DNA from: Maribacter hydrothermalis
GTDB taxonomy: Bacteria > Bacteroidota > Bacteroidia > Flavobacteriales > Flavobacteriaceae
Length of the DNA: 64,000 nt
Assembly: GCF_001913155.1 (NCBI RefSeq)
Contig: NZ_CP018760.1
Location: 3,100,001-3,164,000 of the forward strand
Direction: 5' to 3'
Shown here: positions 35,598-43,978 of the stretch, piece by piece
Position numbering within the stretch: the stretch's first letter is position 1
How the letters are laid out: every line of letters starts with the position of its first letter
Program-made: the position numbers and the translations under genes
The notes under the pieces: model-generated
Seen by the model: the letters and a program-made list of their open reading frames with translations, nothing else
Told to the model about the DNA's origin: nothing
Database searches by the model: none

Positions 35598-36431
35598 TTA
35601 AATATTTTTTAGGAAATTCATATTATATTTCATGCTCTCAAAAGGTGTACTTGCATATTCTTCTTGTTCTATGTAAATATGTTTAACACCAGATAATTCT
35701 TTGTTTATAAGCATGTGTTCTATATCTATTGCTCCCTTACCAAATTCGGTACTAACTTTTTCCTCCATATTCATATCCTTTAAATGCCATAGCGGAAACC
35801 TGCCAGGATATTTTTTAAAATAATCAATAGGGTCTTTACCCGCAACAACTACCCAACCCAGATCCAGCTCCATATGAACTAAATCACTTTCGGTATTATC
35901 CATTAAAACATCATAAAGCACTTGACCATTTTCCGATTCAAATTCATACTCATGATTATGATACCCAAACTTTAAACCTATTTTTTTGCAGGCATCTCCG
36001 GCAATGTTGAATTGTTCCGCAACTTTTTTATAGTTGTCTATTGTTTGTCCATCAGAAGGCATTGAAGAACAAATTAGGTATTCTTGACCCGATGCAACGG
36101 CATCTTCCATGGTTTGTTCAAATTTATCATCAAGATGCACATGACCACTAGTAATCTTCATGCCTAAAGCTTTGCAAGTTTTACCCATGTCAGTAGGTGC
36201 AAGCCCATAGTAATACCCTTTTGATGACCCTGCACTTTCTATCTCTTTAAAACCTAAACTTGCGATTTCTTCTAATGTTTTCTTAGGGTTTTCTAACATA
36301 CTATCTCTAAAAGAATAGAGCTGTACACCATAAGAAGTGTTTTTAGTTAATGAAAAACTTGTTTGCGGCGTAAATAGGGTTGCAGCGCTAAACAAACTTG
36401 TTTGTTTTAGAAAGTTTCTACGTGTTTTCAT
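35598..36431 (-). CDS. Tat-exported sugar phosphate isomerase/epimerase-like TIM barrel
   Basis: Xylose-isomerase-like TIM barrel (AP endonuclease 2 superfamily), 277 residues from the ATG at 36431. The frame stays open to 36560, but that would cross the mazG promoter, and the 36431 start gives a clean twin-arginine signal (MKTRRNFLKQTSLFSAATLF). GYHNHEYEFE, MELDLGWVV and WHLKDMN supply metal-binding residues. Periplasmic members occur widely in Bacteroidota and Planctomycetes beside Gfo/Idh and DUF1080 genes and may act on keto-sugars. It is first of the pair with the SMP-30 lactonase. Confidence 0.9.
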   Translation of the reverse strand: MKTRRNFLKQTSLFSAATLFTPQTSFSLTKNTSYGVQLYSFRDSMLENPKKTLEEIASLGFKEIESAGSSKGYYYGLAPTDMGKTCKALGMKITSGHVHLDDKFEQTMEDAVASGQEYLICSSMPSDGQTIDNYKKVAEQFNIAGDACKKIGLKFGYHNHEYEFESENGQVLYDVLMDNTESDLVHMELDLGWVVVAGKDPIDYFKKYPGRFPLWHLKDMNMEEKVSTEFGKGAIDIEHMLINKELSGVKHIYIEQEEYASTPFESMKYNMNFLKNI

Positions 36432-36517
36432 TAGGGTCGGTATTAGGATTAAAGATATTGTGTTTTTAAATGTACGAAAACTAAACAGGATTTTTAGCCA
36501 GTGAAACTGCAGATATG

Positions 36518-36525
36518 TATTTTTG
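36518..36525 (+). promoter_or_regulatory. Bacteroidota -7 element that decides the mazG start
   Basis: TATTTTTG (TANNTTTG). The in-frame GTG at 36501 lies upstream of it and would not be transcribed, so translation should start at the ATG at 36531 or 36540. Confidence 0.55.
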
Positions 36526-36539
36526 TAAAAATGGTATTC

Positions 36540-37316
36540 ATGAATAGTAGAACAGATCAATTAAAGGCATTAGATAGATTATTGACTATAATGGATGAGT
36601 TACGAGAGCAATGTCCTTGGGATAAAAAGCAGACCATGCAAACGCTTAGGCACTTGACTATTGAAGAGACCTATGAATTGGGCGATGCTATTCTAGATAA
36701 TGATTTGAATGAAGTTAAAATGGAGCTAGGTGATGTGCTCCTTCATATTATTTTTTATGCTAAAATTGGCTCTGAAACCAATGATTTTGATATTGCCGAC
36801 GTGGCAAATGCAATATCCGATAAGCTAATACATAGACATCCACATATTTATGGGGATACAATAGTTTCTGATGCCGAAGAAGTAAAGCGTAATTGGGAAC
36901 AAATAAAACTAAAAGAAGGTAAAAAAAGTGTTTTAGAAGGTGTTCCAAAGAGTTTGCCTGCATTAGTTAAAGCCAATAGAATCCAAGACAAGGTAGCAGG
37001 GGTTGGTTTCGATTGGGAACGGCCCGAGCAAGTTTTTGAAAAGGTTCAGGAAGAATTAAACGAATTACAGGCCGAGGTTACTGCCGGAAATACGGATGAA
37101 ATTGAATCGGAATTTGGAGATGTACTTTTTTCAATGATAAATTATGCCCGGTTTTTGGGCGTAAATCCTGAAAATGCACTTGAACGCACTAATAAAAAAT
37201 TCATTAAGCGATTTCAATATCTTGAAAAAGGAGCAAAACAAATGGGCAAAGAGCTTAAAGATATGACCCTTGCCGAAATGGATGTGTTTTGGAATCAAGC
37301 AAAAACTAATGATTAA
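36540..37316 (+). CDS. mazG: Nucleoside triphosphate pyrophosphohydrolase
   Basis: House-cleaning enzyme that hydrolyses (d)NTPs to monophosphates and pyrophosphate. About 258 residues with two MazG domains. In the first, CPWDKKQTMQTLRHLTIEE and TYELGDAI with MELGDVLLHI give the EExxE/ExxD metal site. In the second, ELNELQAEV and SEFGDVLFSMINYAR repeat it. I start at MNSRTDQ (36540), because a promoter motif lies downstream of the earliest GTG. It is divergent from the TIM-barrel gene. Confidence 0.95.
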   Translation: MNSRTDQLKALDRLLTIMDELREQCPWDKKQTMQTLRHLTIEETYELGDAILDNDLNEVKMELGDVLLHIIFYAKIGSETNDFDIADVANAISDKLIHRHPHIYGDTIVSDAEEVKRNWEQIKLKEGKKSVLEGVPKSLPALVKANRIQDKVAGVGFDWERPEQVFEKVQEELNELQAEVTAGNTDEIESEFGDVLFSMINYARFLGVNPENALERTNKKFIKRFQYLEKGAKQMGKELKDMTLAEMDVFWNQAKTND

Positions 37317-37325
37317 ATTATATTT

Positions 37326-37730
37326 TTAATTTTGTAATATGTTTTTAACAATGGTTTCTAAACTTTGAAAAGCAATAGGTTTAATAAGATATTCCGATAT
37401 TTCTGGATATGAATTTGCACGAACCAAATCATTAGAACTTAATGATGATGTTAACATGTAAATATGAATTTCTTTTGCTATTTCTTTATTTAGTATCTTA
37501 AATTCTTCCATGAATTCAAAACCGTCAAGAATAGGCATATTTAGATCTAAAAGAATAATGTCCGGAAGCTTATCTACAGAATCAATATTTTTAGTTATAC
37601 CTTTTAAAGGTTCCAATGAATCAGAAAACTCAACAACATTTGTTATTGATAATTGTTGAAGATTTTTTCTAATTATATATTTAGAAATATCATCATCATC
37701 TATAATCCATACTAGAGGGTTTTGATTCAT
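37326..37730 (-). CDS. Stand-alone response regulator receiver protein
   Basis: A 134-residue single CheY-like receiver domain without an output domain. The N-terminal acidic patch IDDDD, the phospho-acceptor Asp in IILLDLNMP near residue 61, the Thr/Ser of YMLTSS and the Lys of YLIKPI are all present. No histidine kinase is adjacent, so the partner is encoded elsewhere. Single-domain regulators act by protein contact. It converges on mazG. Confidence 0.92.
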   Translation of the reverse strand: MNQNPLVWIIDDDDISKYIIRKNLQQLSITNVVEFSDSLEPLKGITKNIDSVDKLPDIILLDLNMPILDGFEFMEEFKILNKEIAKEIHIYMLTSSLSSNDLVRANSYPEISEYLIKPIAFQSLETIVKNILQN

Positions 37731-37764
37731 TTTATAAGTAGGTTAGTGTTTTACTCAATAATCG

Positions 37765-37850
37765 AGGTTTAAATGTTCCAACGCTTAGGTCGAAATTTAA
37801 TGTTGATTTTCGTTTTAATGCCTCGTGGCCTTGCCCAAGGTAGTTTGCAT
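37765..37850. repeat. Dispersed intergenic repeat, copy B (best preserved)
   Basis: Matches 60516-60593 (about three quarters identical by hand alignment, one or two single-base indels) and 19994-20079. Its 3' part, CCTCGTGGCCTTGCCCAAGG, is an imperfect hairpin containing CCTTG/CAAGG. Unlike the other two copies it does not overlap a coding sequence. Confidence 0.6.
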
Positions 37851-38145
37851 ATTAATAACGTAGCAACTTACATAGTTAGTGCCTTTTGCTTTTTTATTTA
37901 GCTACCCTATGCAATTTACTTTCTATTCTTAAAGCCAACTATACGTTGTACTAGTGCTGTATTTTTAAAGGGATATAGGTGTTTAGAATAACTTTTAAAA
38001 TTTGAAAATGATTATTAAGAGTTTACGGTTTTGGCTGTATTATGAGACTGCGAAACCTTTATTTCTGATTAATTAAAATAATGTAGATCAAAATATTATA
38101 TCATATAGAGCTTTTATTGGTAAGAAAAAATCATCTAATTAGAAG

Positions 38146-38153
38146 TACCTTTG
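38146..38153 (+). promoter_or_regulatory. Bacteroidota -7 element for the MATE gene
   Basis: TACCTTTG (TANNTTTG) ends 21 bases before the TTG start at 38175. Confidence 0.5.
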
Positions 38154-38174
38154 TTTAAAATTTTAGATTAAGGT

Positions 38175-39542
38175 TTGTTACAGAAATACACCGAAGAATT
38201 TAGGTATAATATTAAGCTTTCAGTTCCTGTAATATTGGGTATGTTAGGGCATACGTTTGTGCAGTTGGCAGATAACATAATGGTTGGGCAATTGGGTACA
38301 GCGGAATTAGCAGCTGTTTCATTAGGAAATAGTTTTGTTTTTGTAGCTATGTCCTTAGGTATAGGATTTTCTACGGCAATTACACCCTTAGTCGCAGAAG
38401 CAGATGGGGCCGGTAATAAAGATAATGCCAAAAGCGCTTTAAAACATGGTTTGGTATTATGTACTGTCTTAGGCTTAACCCTCTTTGGGTTGATTTTACT
38501 TGCTAAACCTATAATGTATATAATGAAACAGCCTATTGAGGTTGTGGAGTTAGCTTTACCTTATTTAGATTTGGTTGCTTTTTCTCTTGTTCCATTGATT
38601 GTTTTTCAAGCTTTTAAACAATTTTCCGAGGGATTATCACAAACAAAATACCCAATGTATGCTACTGTAGTGGCAAATATTATTAATATAGTTTTAAATT
38701 ACATATTGATATTTGGAAATTTTGGTTTTCCCAAAATGGGAATTGTCGGCGCAGCTATTGGTACGTTGGTGTCGAGATTTTTCATGGTATTTTATTTGTG
38801 GTTCATTCTAAAAACAAAGGATAAATTTAAATATTATGTAACCGGATTTAACTTTGCGAAAATTGAAAAGAGAGTAATAAAAAAAATTATAGAACTAGGA
38901 TTTCCGTCGTCGTTACAAATGTTTTTTGAGGTAGGAATATTTACTTCTGCAGTTTGGTTAAGTGGCGTTTTGGGTAAAAATGCACAGGCAGCAAATCAGA
39001 TTGCATTGAACCTTAGTAGTATGACATTTATGTTTGGTATGGGCTTAGGCGTTACCGCTATGATTCGTGTAGGTAATCAAAAAGGCTTATTTAACTTTAA
39101 AGAACTTAGACGCATAGCTCAGTCCATATTTTTACTCACCTTCTTATTAGAAATTTTCTTTGCAGCCCTTTTTCTTATAGGTAGGCATTGGTTTCCTACG
39201 TTGTATTTAGATATTAATGATGTAACTAGTATTACCGATAATACAGAAGTAATGATTATTGCTGCAGAACTTTTACTTGTAGCGGCATTTTTTCAAATTT
39301 CAGATGGAATACAAGTTGTGGTTCTAGGTGCATTACGTGGACTTCAAGACGTTAAGATACCAACGGTAATCACTTTTATATCTTACTGGTTAATTGGTTT
39401 TCCTGTGAGTTATTACCTATGCCTTCATACTAATTTAAAAAGTACGGGAATATGGATAGGTTTACTCATAGGATTAACGGCATCGGCTATTATGTTGTAT
39501 CTTCGATTTAATTACTTAACAAAAAAACTAATTGCTGGATAA
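38175..39542 (+). CDS. MATE family efflux transporter
   Basis: Inner-membrane cation-coupled multidrug antiporter, 455 residues with about 12 spans in two six-helix halves. SVPVILGMLGHTFVQLADNI and MVGQLGTAELAAVSLGNS are typical of the first helices, and the second half opens with GFPSSLQMFFEVG. The start is a TTG at 38175, because the conserved first helix begins about 15 residues later and no ATG precedes it. The substrate cannot be told. The next gene starts 54 bases downstream. Confidence 0.94.
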   Translation: MLQKYTEEFRYNIKLSVPVILGMLGHTFVQLADNIMVGQLGTAELAAVSLGNSFVFVAMSLGIGFSTAITPLVAEADGAGNKDNAKSALKHGLVLCTVLGLTLFGLILLAKPIMYIMKQPIEVVELALPYLDLVAFSLVPLIVFQAFKQFSEGLSQTKYPMYATVVANIINIVLNYILIFGNFGFPKMGIVGAAIGTLVSRFFMVFYLWFILKTKDKFKYYVTGFNFAKIEKRVIKKIIELGFPSSLQMFFEVGIFTSAVWLSGVLGKNAQAANQIALNLSSMTFMFGMGLGVTAMIRVGNQKGLFNFKELRRIAQSIFLLTFLLEIFFAALFLIGRHWFPTLYLDINDVTSITDNTEVMIIAAELLLVAAFFQISDGIQVVVLGALRGLQDVKIPTVITFISYWLIGFPVSYYLCLHTNLKSTGIWIGLLIGLTASAIMLYLRFNYLTKKLIAG

Positions 39543-39596
39543 GGGAGAATATAGTTGTTTCAGTAATTTAATTTTAAATTATATAGTATAATTTCT

Positions 39597-39824
39597 ATGG
39601 AGTTTCCAAAATTTTTATTGGGTGATAATACGGATTATCCAACGGCAATATTTGTTGTTCATACCGAATTTCCAAGGTTTATTATTAATCTCGAAAATGA
39701 TGAAGTAGAATGGCTCGAAGAATTTTCTAAGGAAGATGAAAAAGAATTAGAGGAAGAAGCTGAAAATTTAATTGAAGCGGCCACGGCATTTTATGATCGT
39801 GAAGTAGCTAGATATGAAGATTAA
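39597..39824 (+). CDS. Small acidic conserved protein, function unknown
   Basis: A 75-residue very acidic cytosolic protein (nearly a third Asp or Glu) starting MEFPKFLLGDNTDYPTAIFV and ending in a charged helix. It resembles short hypothetical proteins common in Flavobacteriaceae, but I know of no function. It sits between the MATE gene and the PAP2 gene, with a 5-base gap to the latter, which supports co-transcription and that it is a real gene. Confidence 0.75.
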   Translation: MEFPKFLLGDNTDYPTAIFVVHTEFPRFIINLENDEVEWLEEFSKEDEKELEEEAENLIEAATAFYDREVARYED

Positions 39825-39829
39825 GAATT

Positions 39830-40399
39830 ATGCTTCAAGAGCTTTTACAATTAGATAAAGATTTTTTTTTATTTCTCAATGGTCTGGGTACTCCTCAATG
39901 GGATAATTTTTTTCAATTTCTTTCCCATAAATTAAGTGCTATACCGCTTTATATATTCTTACTGATACTTACATATCAAAAATTTGGAGGTAAAAGAACT
40001 TTAGTCTTATTAGTGACCGTTGCATTATTAATTACTGTAACGGATCAATTAAGTAATTTTTTTAAGTATGGAATTCAAAGATTAAGACCTTGTCATAACC
40101 CAGAAATTACACCTTACATGCGGTTGGTAAAAAGTTACTGTGGTGGTCAATTTGGTTATTTTTCAGCACATGCTGCAAATGCTTTTGCAGTGGCGGTTTT
40201 TTTTGGTAGCATTTTAAAATCTGTCATAAACTATATTGGAATTTTCTTAGTTCTTTGGGCTGCTTTAGTTGCGTACAGCCGTATTTATCTTGGAGTGCAT
40301 TTTCCATTAGATATAGTTACGGGAGCTTTAATAGGCTCTTTGTTTGGCTGGTTATTTGTAAAGTTATTTTTATTTTCACTACGCAAATTTTCCTTATGA
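39830..40399 (+). CDS. PAP2-family membrane phosphatase
   Basis: Lipid phosphatase of the PAP2/undecaprenyl-pyrophosphatase type, 189 residues with five or six spans. Signature 1 is KYGIQRLRP (residues about 82-90), signature 2 is YFSAHAANAF with the catalytic His, and signature 3 is SRIYLGVHFPLDIVTG. It probably dephosphorylates a polyprenyl or phosphatidyl phosphate at the inner membrane. The stop overlaps the ATG of the following GT39 gene (ATGA), indicating translational coupling and a shared lipid-linked sugar role. Confidence 0.93.
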   Translation: MLQELLQLDKDFFLFLNGLGTPQWDNFFQFLSHKLSAIPLYIFLLILTYQKFGGKRTLVLLVTVALLITVTDQLSNFFKYGIQRLRPCHNPEITPYMRLVKSYCGGQFGYFSAHAANAFAVAVFFGSILKSVINYIGIFLVLWAALVAYSRIYLGVHFPLDIVTGALIGSLFGWLFVKLFLFSLRKFSL

Positions 40400-42054
40400 T
40401 ATCTAATCTCAGGTACTGGTTTTTACTTTTATTAATCTTCTTGATATACGTTGCCGGAATGTTTGTAACGTTGTTCGAGAACGATTCTGCCCAATTCTCT
40501 GTTATGGCCATGAGAATGGTACAGGAGAATGATTTTTTCAGCCTTTTTAAAGGTCCTGAAGAATATTTGGATAAGCCACATATGCATTATTGGTTAGCTG
40601 CAATTTCTTATAAAATATTTGGCTTACATGATTGGGCCTATAGAATACCCGGTATTTTGTCCACGTTACTTGCAGCATATAGTTGTTATGGATTAGGAAG
40701 TCTTTTATATAATAAACATGTAGGTAAAATAGCTGCACTTGTATTTATGACGGCGCAAACTATTGTTTTAGGTGCAATTGATGTTCGTACAGACGCTGTT
40801 TTGACAGGTTTTAGTGTCCTTGCTATATGGCAAATAACGAAGTATATAGAAAAGGGTAGTGTATTGGCAATTGGAGTAGGAGCGTTTGCAGCAGGTATTG
40901 CCTTTTCAACAAAGGGTCAAATAGCGCTTCTTGTCATTGGCCTACCTATTTTATGTCATTTACTCTATACTAGAAAATGGAAGGCCTTTTTAAGCTGGAA
41001 GGTAATAGTAGCACTATTCGTATTTGGTATTACAATAAGCCCAATGTTATATGCGTATTATTTGCAGTTTGATTTACATCCAGAGAAGGTAATTCGGGGC
41101 AAAGACAATAGAAGTGGTATATTTTTTATTTTTTGGGAACAGAGTTTTGAACGATTAAGTGGAGAAGGTATAGGTAAAAATAGTAGCGATTTCTTTTTCT
41201 TTTTTCATACATTTTTGTGGGTTTTTATTCCTTGGACAATTTTGGGAATCACCGCATTTTGGGTTAAAACGAAGCAGTTCGTAAAACTAAAATTTAAGTA
41301 TTATCCTGGTTACGAGTTTTTAACGATAGGAGGGATAACTTTAATTTTCGCAATCATCAGTTTTGCCCAATTTAAACTACCGCATTACTTAAATATAACA
41401 ATACCTCTGTTTGCAGTATTAACTGCTTCTTATTTGTATAATTTGTACAATTCGGATAAAACAAAAGCTGTTAAAATCTTAATGATCGGGCAATATTTTA
41501 TACTTGGTGTTGTGTTTATTGCTTCTGCTTTAATATGCTTCTTCGTGTTTAAATTAAATAGTTTAGTTGCTTATAGTTCACTTTTGGTTGCAGCGATAAT
41601 TATTGGGTTTTACGCTTTAAAGCAGGAAGCGGAGTACGCGAAATTAATTACTATATCCGTTTGCGCGTCTATATTGCTTAATGCCGTTTTGAATCTCCAT
41701 TTTTATCCCAATTTACTAGAATATCAAGGAGGATCTTCAATGGCAAAAGTAATTTCTGAAAAAAATATACCGGTAGAGCGTATTTATAAAGTTGGCAAAG
41801 ACTATTCTTGGTCGTTAGATTTTTACAATCAGTATCCAGTACAAATGGTAACACCAGAGTTTTTAAAAGACAAAAAAGATATTTGGGTATATGTCAATGA
41901 TGATGAGTTGAAAATGTTACAGGACAACGGCTTTGATTGGGATTCTCAGATTTCAGTAAATCAATTTAGAATTACAAGGCTGCAAGGTAAATTCATGAAT
42001 CCAACTACGCGTAATAAGGTTACTCGTAAAATGCATTTAGTACATATAAATTAA
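40396..42054 (+). CDS. ArnT/PMT-like membrane glycosyltransferase (GT39-type)
   Basis: A 552-residue polytopic GT-C glycosyltransferase that uses polyprenyl-phosphate sugars at the periplasmic face. MISNLRYWFLLLLIFLIYVAG is the first span. FENDSAQFSVMAMRMV contains the conserved acidic pair of the first loop, DKPHMHYWLAAISYKIFG follows, and about 12 spans are predicted. The frame extends upstream to 40255 inside the PAP2 gene; the ATG at 40396 gives the ATGA overlap and a proper N-terminal helix. The GtrB-like transferase at 42936-43895 could supply its lipid-linked donor. Confidence 0.9.
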   Translation: MISNLRYWFLLLLIFLIYVAGMFVTLFENDSAQFSVMAMRMVQENDFFSLFKGPEEYLDKPHMHYWLAAISYKIFGLHDWAYRIPGILSTLLAAYSCYGLGSLLYNKHVGKIAALVFMTAQTIVLGAIDVRTDAVLTGFSVLAIWQITKYIEKGSVLAIGVGAFAAGIAFSTKGQIALLVIGLPILCHLLYTRKWKAFLSWKVIVALFVFGITISPMLYAYYLQFDLHPEKVIRGKDNRSGIFFIFWEQSFERLSGEGIGKNSSDFFFFFHTFLWVFIPWTILGITAFWVKTKQFVKLKFKYYPGYEFLTIGGITLIFAIISFAQFKLPHYLNITIPLFAVLTASYLYNLYNSDKTKAVKILMIGQYFILGVVFIASALICFFVFKLNSLVAYSSLLVAAIIIGFYALKQEAEYAKLITISVCASILLNAVLNLHFYPNLLEYQGGSSMAKVISEKNIPVERIYKVGKDYSWSLDFYNQYPVQMVTPEFLKDKKDIWVYVNDDELKMLQDNGFDWDSQISVNQFRITRLQGKFMNPTTRNKVTRKMHLVHIN

Positions 42055-42073
42055 ACCTAATATTTAAATGGTA

Positions 42074-42952
42074 TTAAGTTGATGTTTTAAATACTTCTAG
42101 TTTTATTTTTTTGAAATGATACCATATACCGACAAATGATACCAAGGCGGTAATTAAAAAAAATAATACACTTACCCCAACGGATATGCTTTGGTCTAAG
42201 TTCAGTAACTCAGCCCCATAAAAGAAGGTGACTTCACGACTACCAATACCACCTAAAGTTAAAGGCACTACAGCTACAATTGATGAAATTAGAAAAATAA
42301 TTAAATAAGCAATTTGATCGTATTCTATTCTTAAAGCGAGTAAAATGTACCAAATACTAACTAACTGTGCCAGTTGAACCATTGTTGATAATAATGTGGT
42401 TTTCCAAAAAATTGGCAGTACGTAACTGAAGTATTTTTTATTTAGTAGCCAAAATACGATTATCGATATTGGAATTGCTAAAATGAATATCCAGTGAATT
42501 CCATTTAAAATTTCTTTTTCAAGAAATGCCAATAATCCACATGCATAAATAAATAGTAAAAGGAGACCGCTTAAACGATCTAAAACCAATACGCTCACTA
42601 TTTTTTTGGTAGGTACATTGAATGTTTTTTTTAATAAATAGCCTTTATATGCATCGCCACCAATACCGCCAGGTAAAAATAAATTGTAGAACATACCCAG
42701 TAGGTATAGTTTAAAATTACTGACATGGGTAAGCAATACTTTAAGTTGATGAAAATAAAGGTTAAGACGAACAGCAGCGATTACCTTCGATAGTATAAAG
42801 AACAGAGCTGCAATTGCTACGTATAAAAAATTGCTCTTAAAAAGAATACCTTTTATTTCACCTACATCTATTTTTGTAAAGATGAAATAAATTAAAATAA
42901 TACTGATCAGTACTTTTAATCCGGTGGTTACTTTTTTATTTAATTTCACCAC
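42074..42952 (-). CDS. UPF0104 / lysylphosphatidylglycerol-synthase-type flippase-like membrane protein
   Basis: A 292-residue protein with about eight spans, of the UPF0104 (LPG synthase transmembrane) family: TGLKVLISIILIYFIFTKID at the N-terminus, LFLPGGIGGDAYKGYLL near residue 95, and GGIGSREVTFFYG near residue 230. Such proteins without a synthase domain are thought to move lipids or lipid-linked sugars. It overlaps the GtrB-like gene by 17 bases, so the two are translationally coupled. It converges on the GT39 gene. Confidence 0.88.
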   Translation of the reverse strand: MVKLNKKVTTGLKVLISIILIYFIFTKIDVGEIKGILFKSNFLYVAIAALFFILSKVIAAVRLNLYFHQLKVLLTHVSNFKLYLLGMFYNLFLPGGIGGDAYKGYLLKKTFNVPTKKIVSVLVLDRLSGLLLLFIYACGLLAFLEKEILNGIHWIFILAIPISIIVFWLLNKKYFSYVLPIFWKTTLLSTMVQLAQLVSIWYILLALRIEYDQIAYLIIFLISSIVAVVPLTLGGIGSREVTFFYGAELLNLDQSISVGVSVLFFLITALVSFVGIWYHFKKIKLEVFKTST

Positions 42953-43895
42953 CTACACTAACTTTTCTAATACGATACGGTCTTTTCTTTTGAGATTCAT
43001 AATAGGTACGTATTAGTAGTTCCATAACTATGCCTATGGTGAAAAGTTGAATTCCAGCAAAAATAAGCATCATACCAAATGTTAATAGAGGTCTTGTGCC
43101 AATATCTTCTCCAAAACCAAGCTTCACTACCAATAAGTATAGATTTATTATAACACCCAACAATATCATTATAAATCCGAAAATACCAAATAGATGAATG
43201 GGTCTTTGAAAGTATTTACGAATAAAGAGTAGAAGCATCATGTCAGCCACTACTTTAAAAACACGTTCCAACCCATATTTAGAAACGCCTGCATGACGTG
43301 CATGATGTTTAACGGGTACCTGTTTTATTTGTCCACCTTCTAAAAAGGCCAATAAGGTGATAAAACGATGCATTTCTCCGTATAAATTTAAATCTTTAGC
43401 AATATCCTTGGTAAAGACTTTTAGGGCGCAGCCATTATCTTTAATGTCTAATTTAGTAACACGCCTCACTAGAAAATTTGCAATTTTAGAGGGGATTTTT
43501 TTAACTAAAGAATCTTTCCTTTTTTGACGTATTCCCGTAACAACATCAAATTCCCCACTTACGGCATACGTAAGCATTTCAGGAATATCAGATGGGTCGT
43601 TTTGCAAATCACCATCCATAGTAATAATATACTCTCCTTCGGCATAATCCAGACCTGCCGCTAAAGCTAAACTTTGACCGTAGTTTTTTTTCAGCTCTAT
43701 AAGGTGAACTTTATTATCTTTTAATGCTTTAACTACTTTTTTAGTATCATCCTTAGAAAAATCATCAACGTAAATTATTTGATAATCATAGCCTACCAAG
43801 CTTTCATGAATTTTCTGTGTTAAAAGTGTAACATTGTCCTGTTCATTATATAAAGGGACAACAACAGAAAGTAAGGAAGTGGTAATAGGTTGCAT
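42936..43895 (-). CDS. Polyprenyl-phosphate glycosyltransferase (GtrB/DPM-like)
   Basis: Family-2 transferase that loads a sugar on polyprenyl phosphate, 319 residues. VVVPLYNEQDNVTLL and IIYVDDFSKDDT open the GT-A domain. MDGDLQNDPSDIPEM holds the metal site, and RRVTKLDIKDNGCALKVF follows. Two C-terminal membrane spans (near residues 232-255 and 268-292) anchor it. Coupled to the UPF0104 gene. A TAACTTTG promoter lies upstream (43918-43925). Confidence 0.93.
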   Translation of the reverse strand: MQPITTSLLSVVVPLYNEQDNVTLLTQKIHESLVGYDYQIIYVDDFSKDDTKKVVKALKDNKVHLIELKKNYGQSLALAAGLDYAEGEYIITMDGDLQNDPSDIPEMLTYAVSGEFDVVTGIRQKRKDSLVKKIPSKIANFLVRRVTKLDIKDNGCALKVFTKDIAKDLNLYGEMHRFITLLAFLEGGQIKQVPVKHHARHAGVSKYGLERVFKVVADMMLLLFIRKYFQRPIHLFGIFGFIMILLGVIINLYLLVVKLGFGEDIGTRPLLTFGMMLIFAGIQLFTIGIVMELLIRTYYESQKKRPYRIRKVSVGGEIK

Positions 43896-43917
43896 TAAGT
43901 TGTTTTTTGAATAGCTG

Positions 43918-43925
43918 CAAAGTTA
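43918..43925 (-). promoter_or_regulatory. Bacteroidota -7 element for the GtrB-like operon
   Basis: The minus strand reads TAACTTTG (TANNTTTG), 23 bases before the ATG at 43895. Confidence 0.5.
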
Positions 43926-43978
43926 TGTCTTTTATCTTTAAGATACTTTGCTCTTATTGCGTACACTTAATTACCTAT

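Larger units (their letters stand above)
37731..38174. other. Intergenic region of 444 bases with one repeat copy and a promoter
   Basis: No gene is visible. It contains a dispersed-repeat copy at 37765-37850 and a TACCTTTG promoter element at 38146-38153 for the MATE gene. The remainder (about 37851-38145) shows nothing I can name. Confidence 0.6.

Noticed and set aside
36432-36560. Longer N-terminus of the TIM-barrel gene
   Set aside because: It would cover the mazG promoter and bury the twin-arginine signal in the interior.
40255-40395. Upstream extension of the GT39 gene
   Set aside because: It lies inside the PAP2 gene in another frame; ATG at 40396 gives the expected ATGA overlap and first membrane helix.
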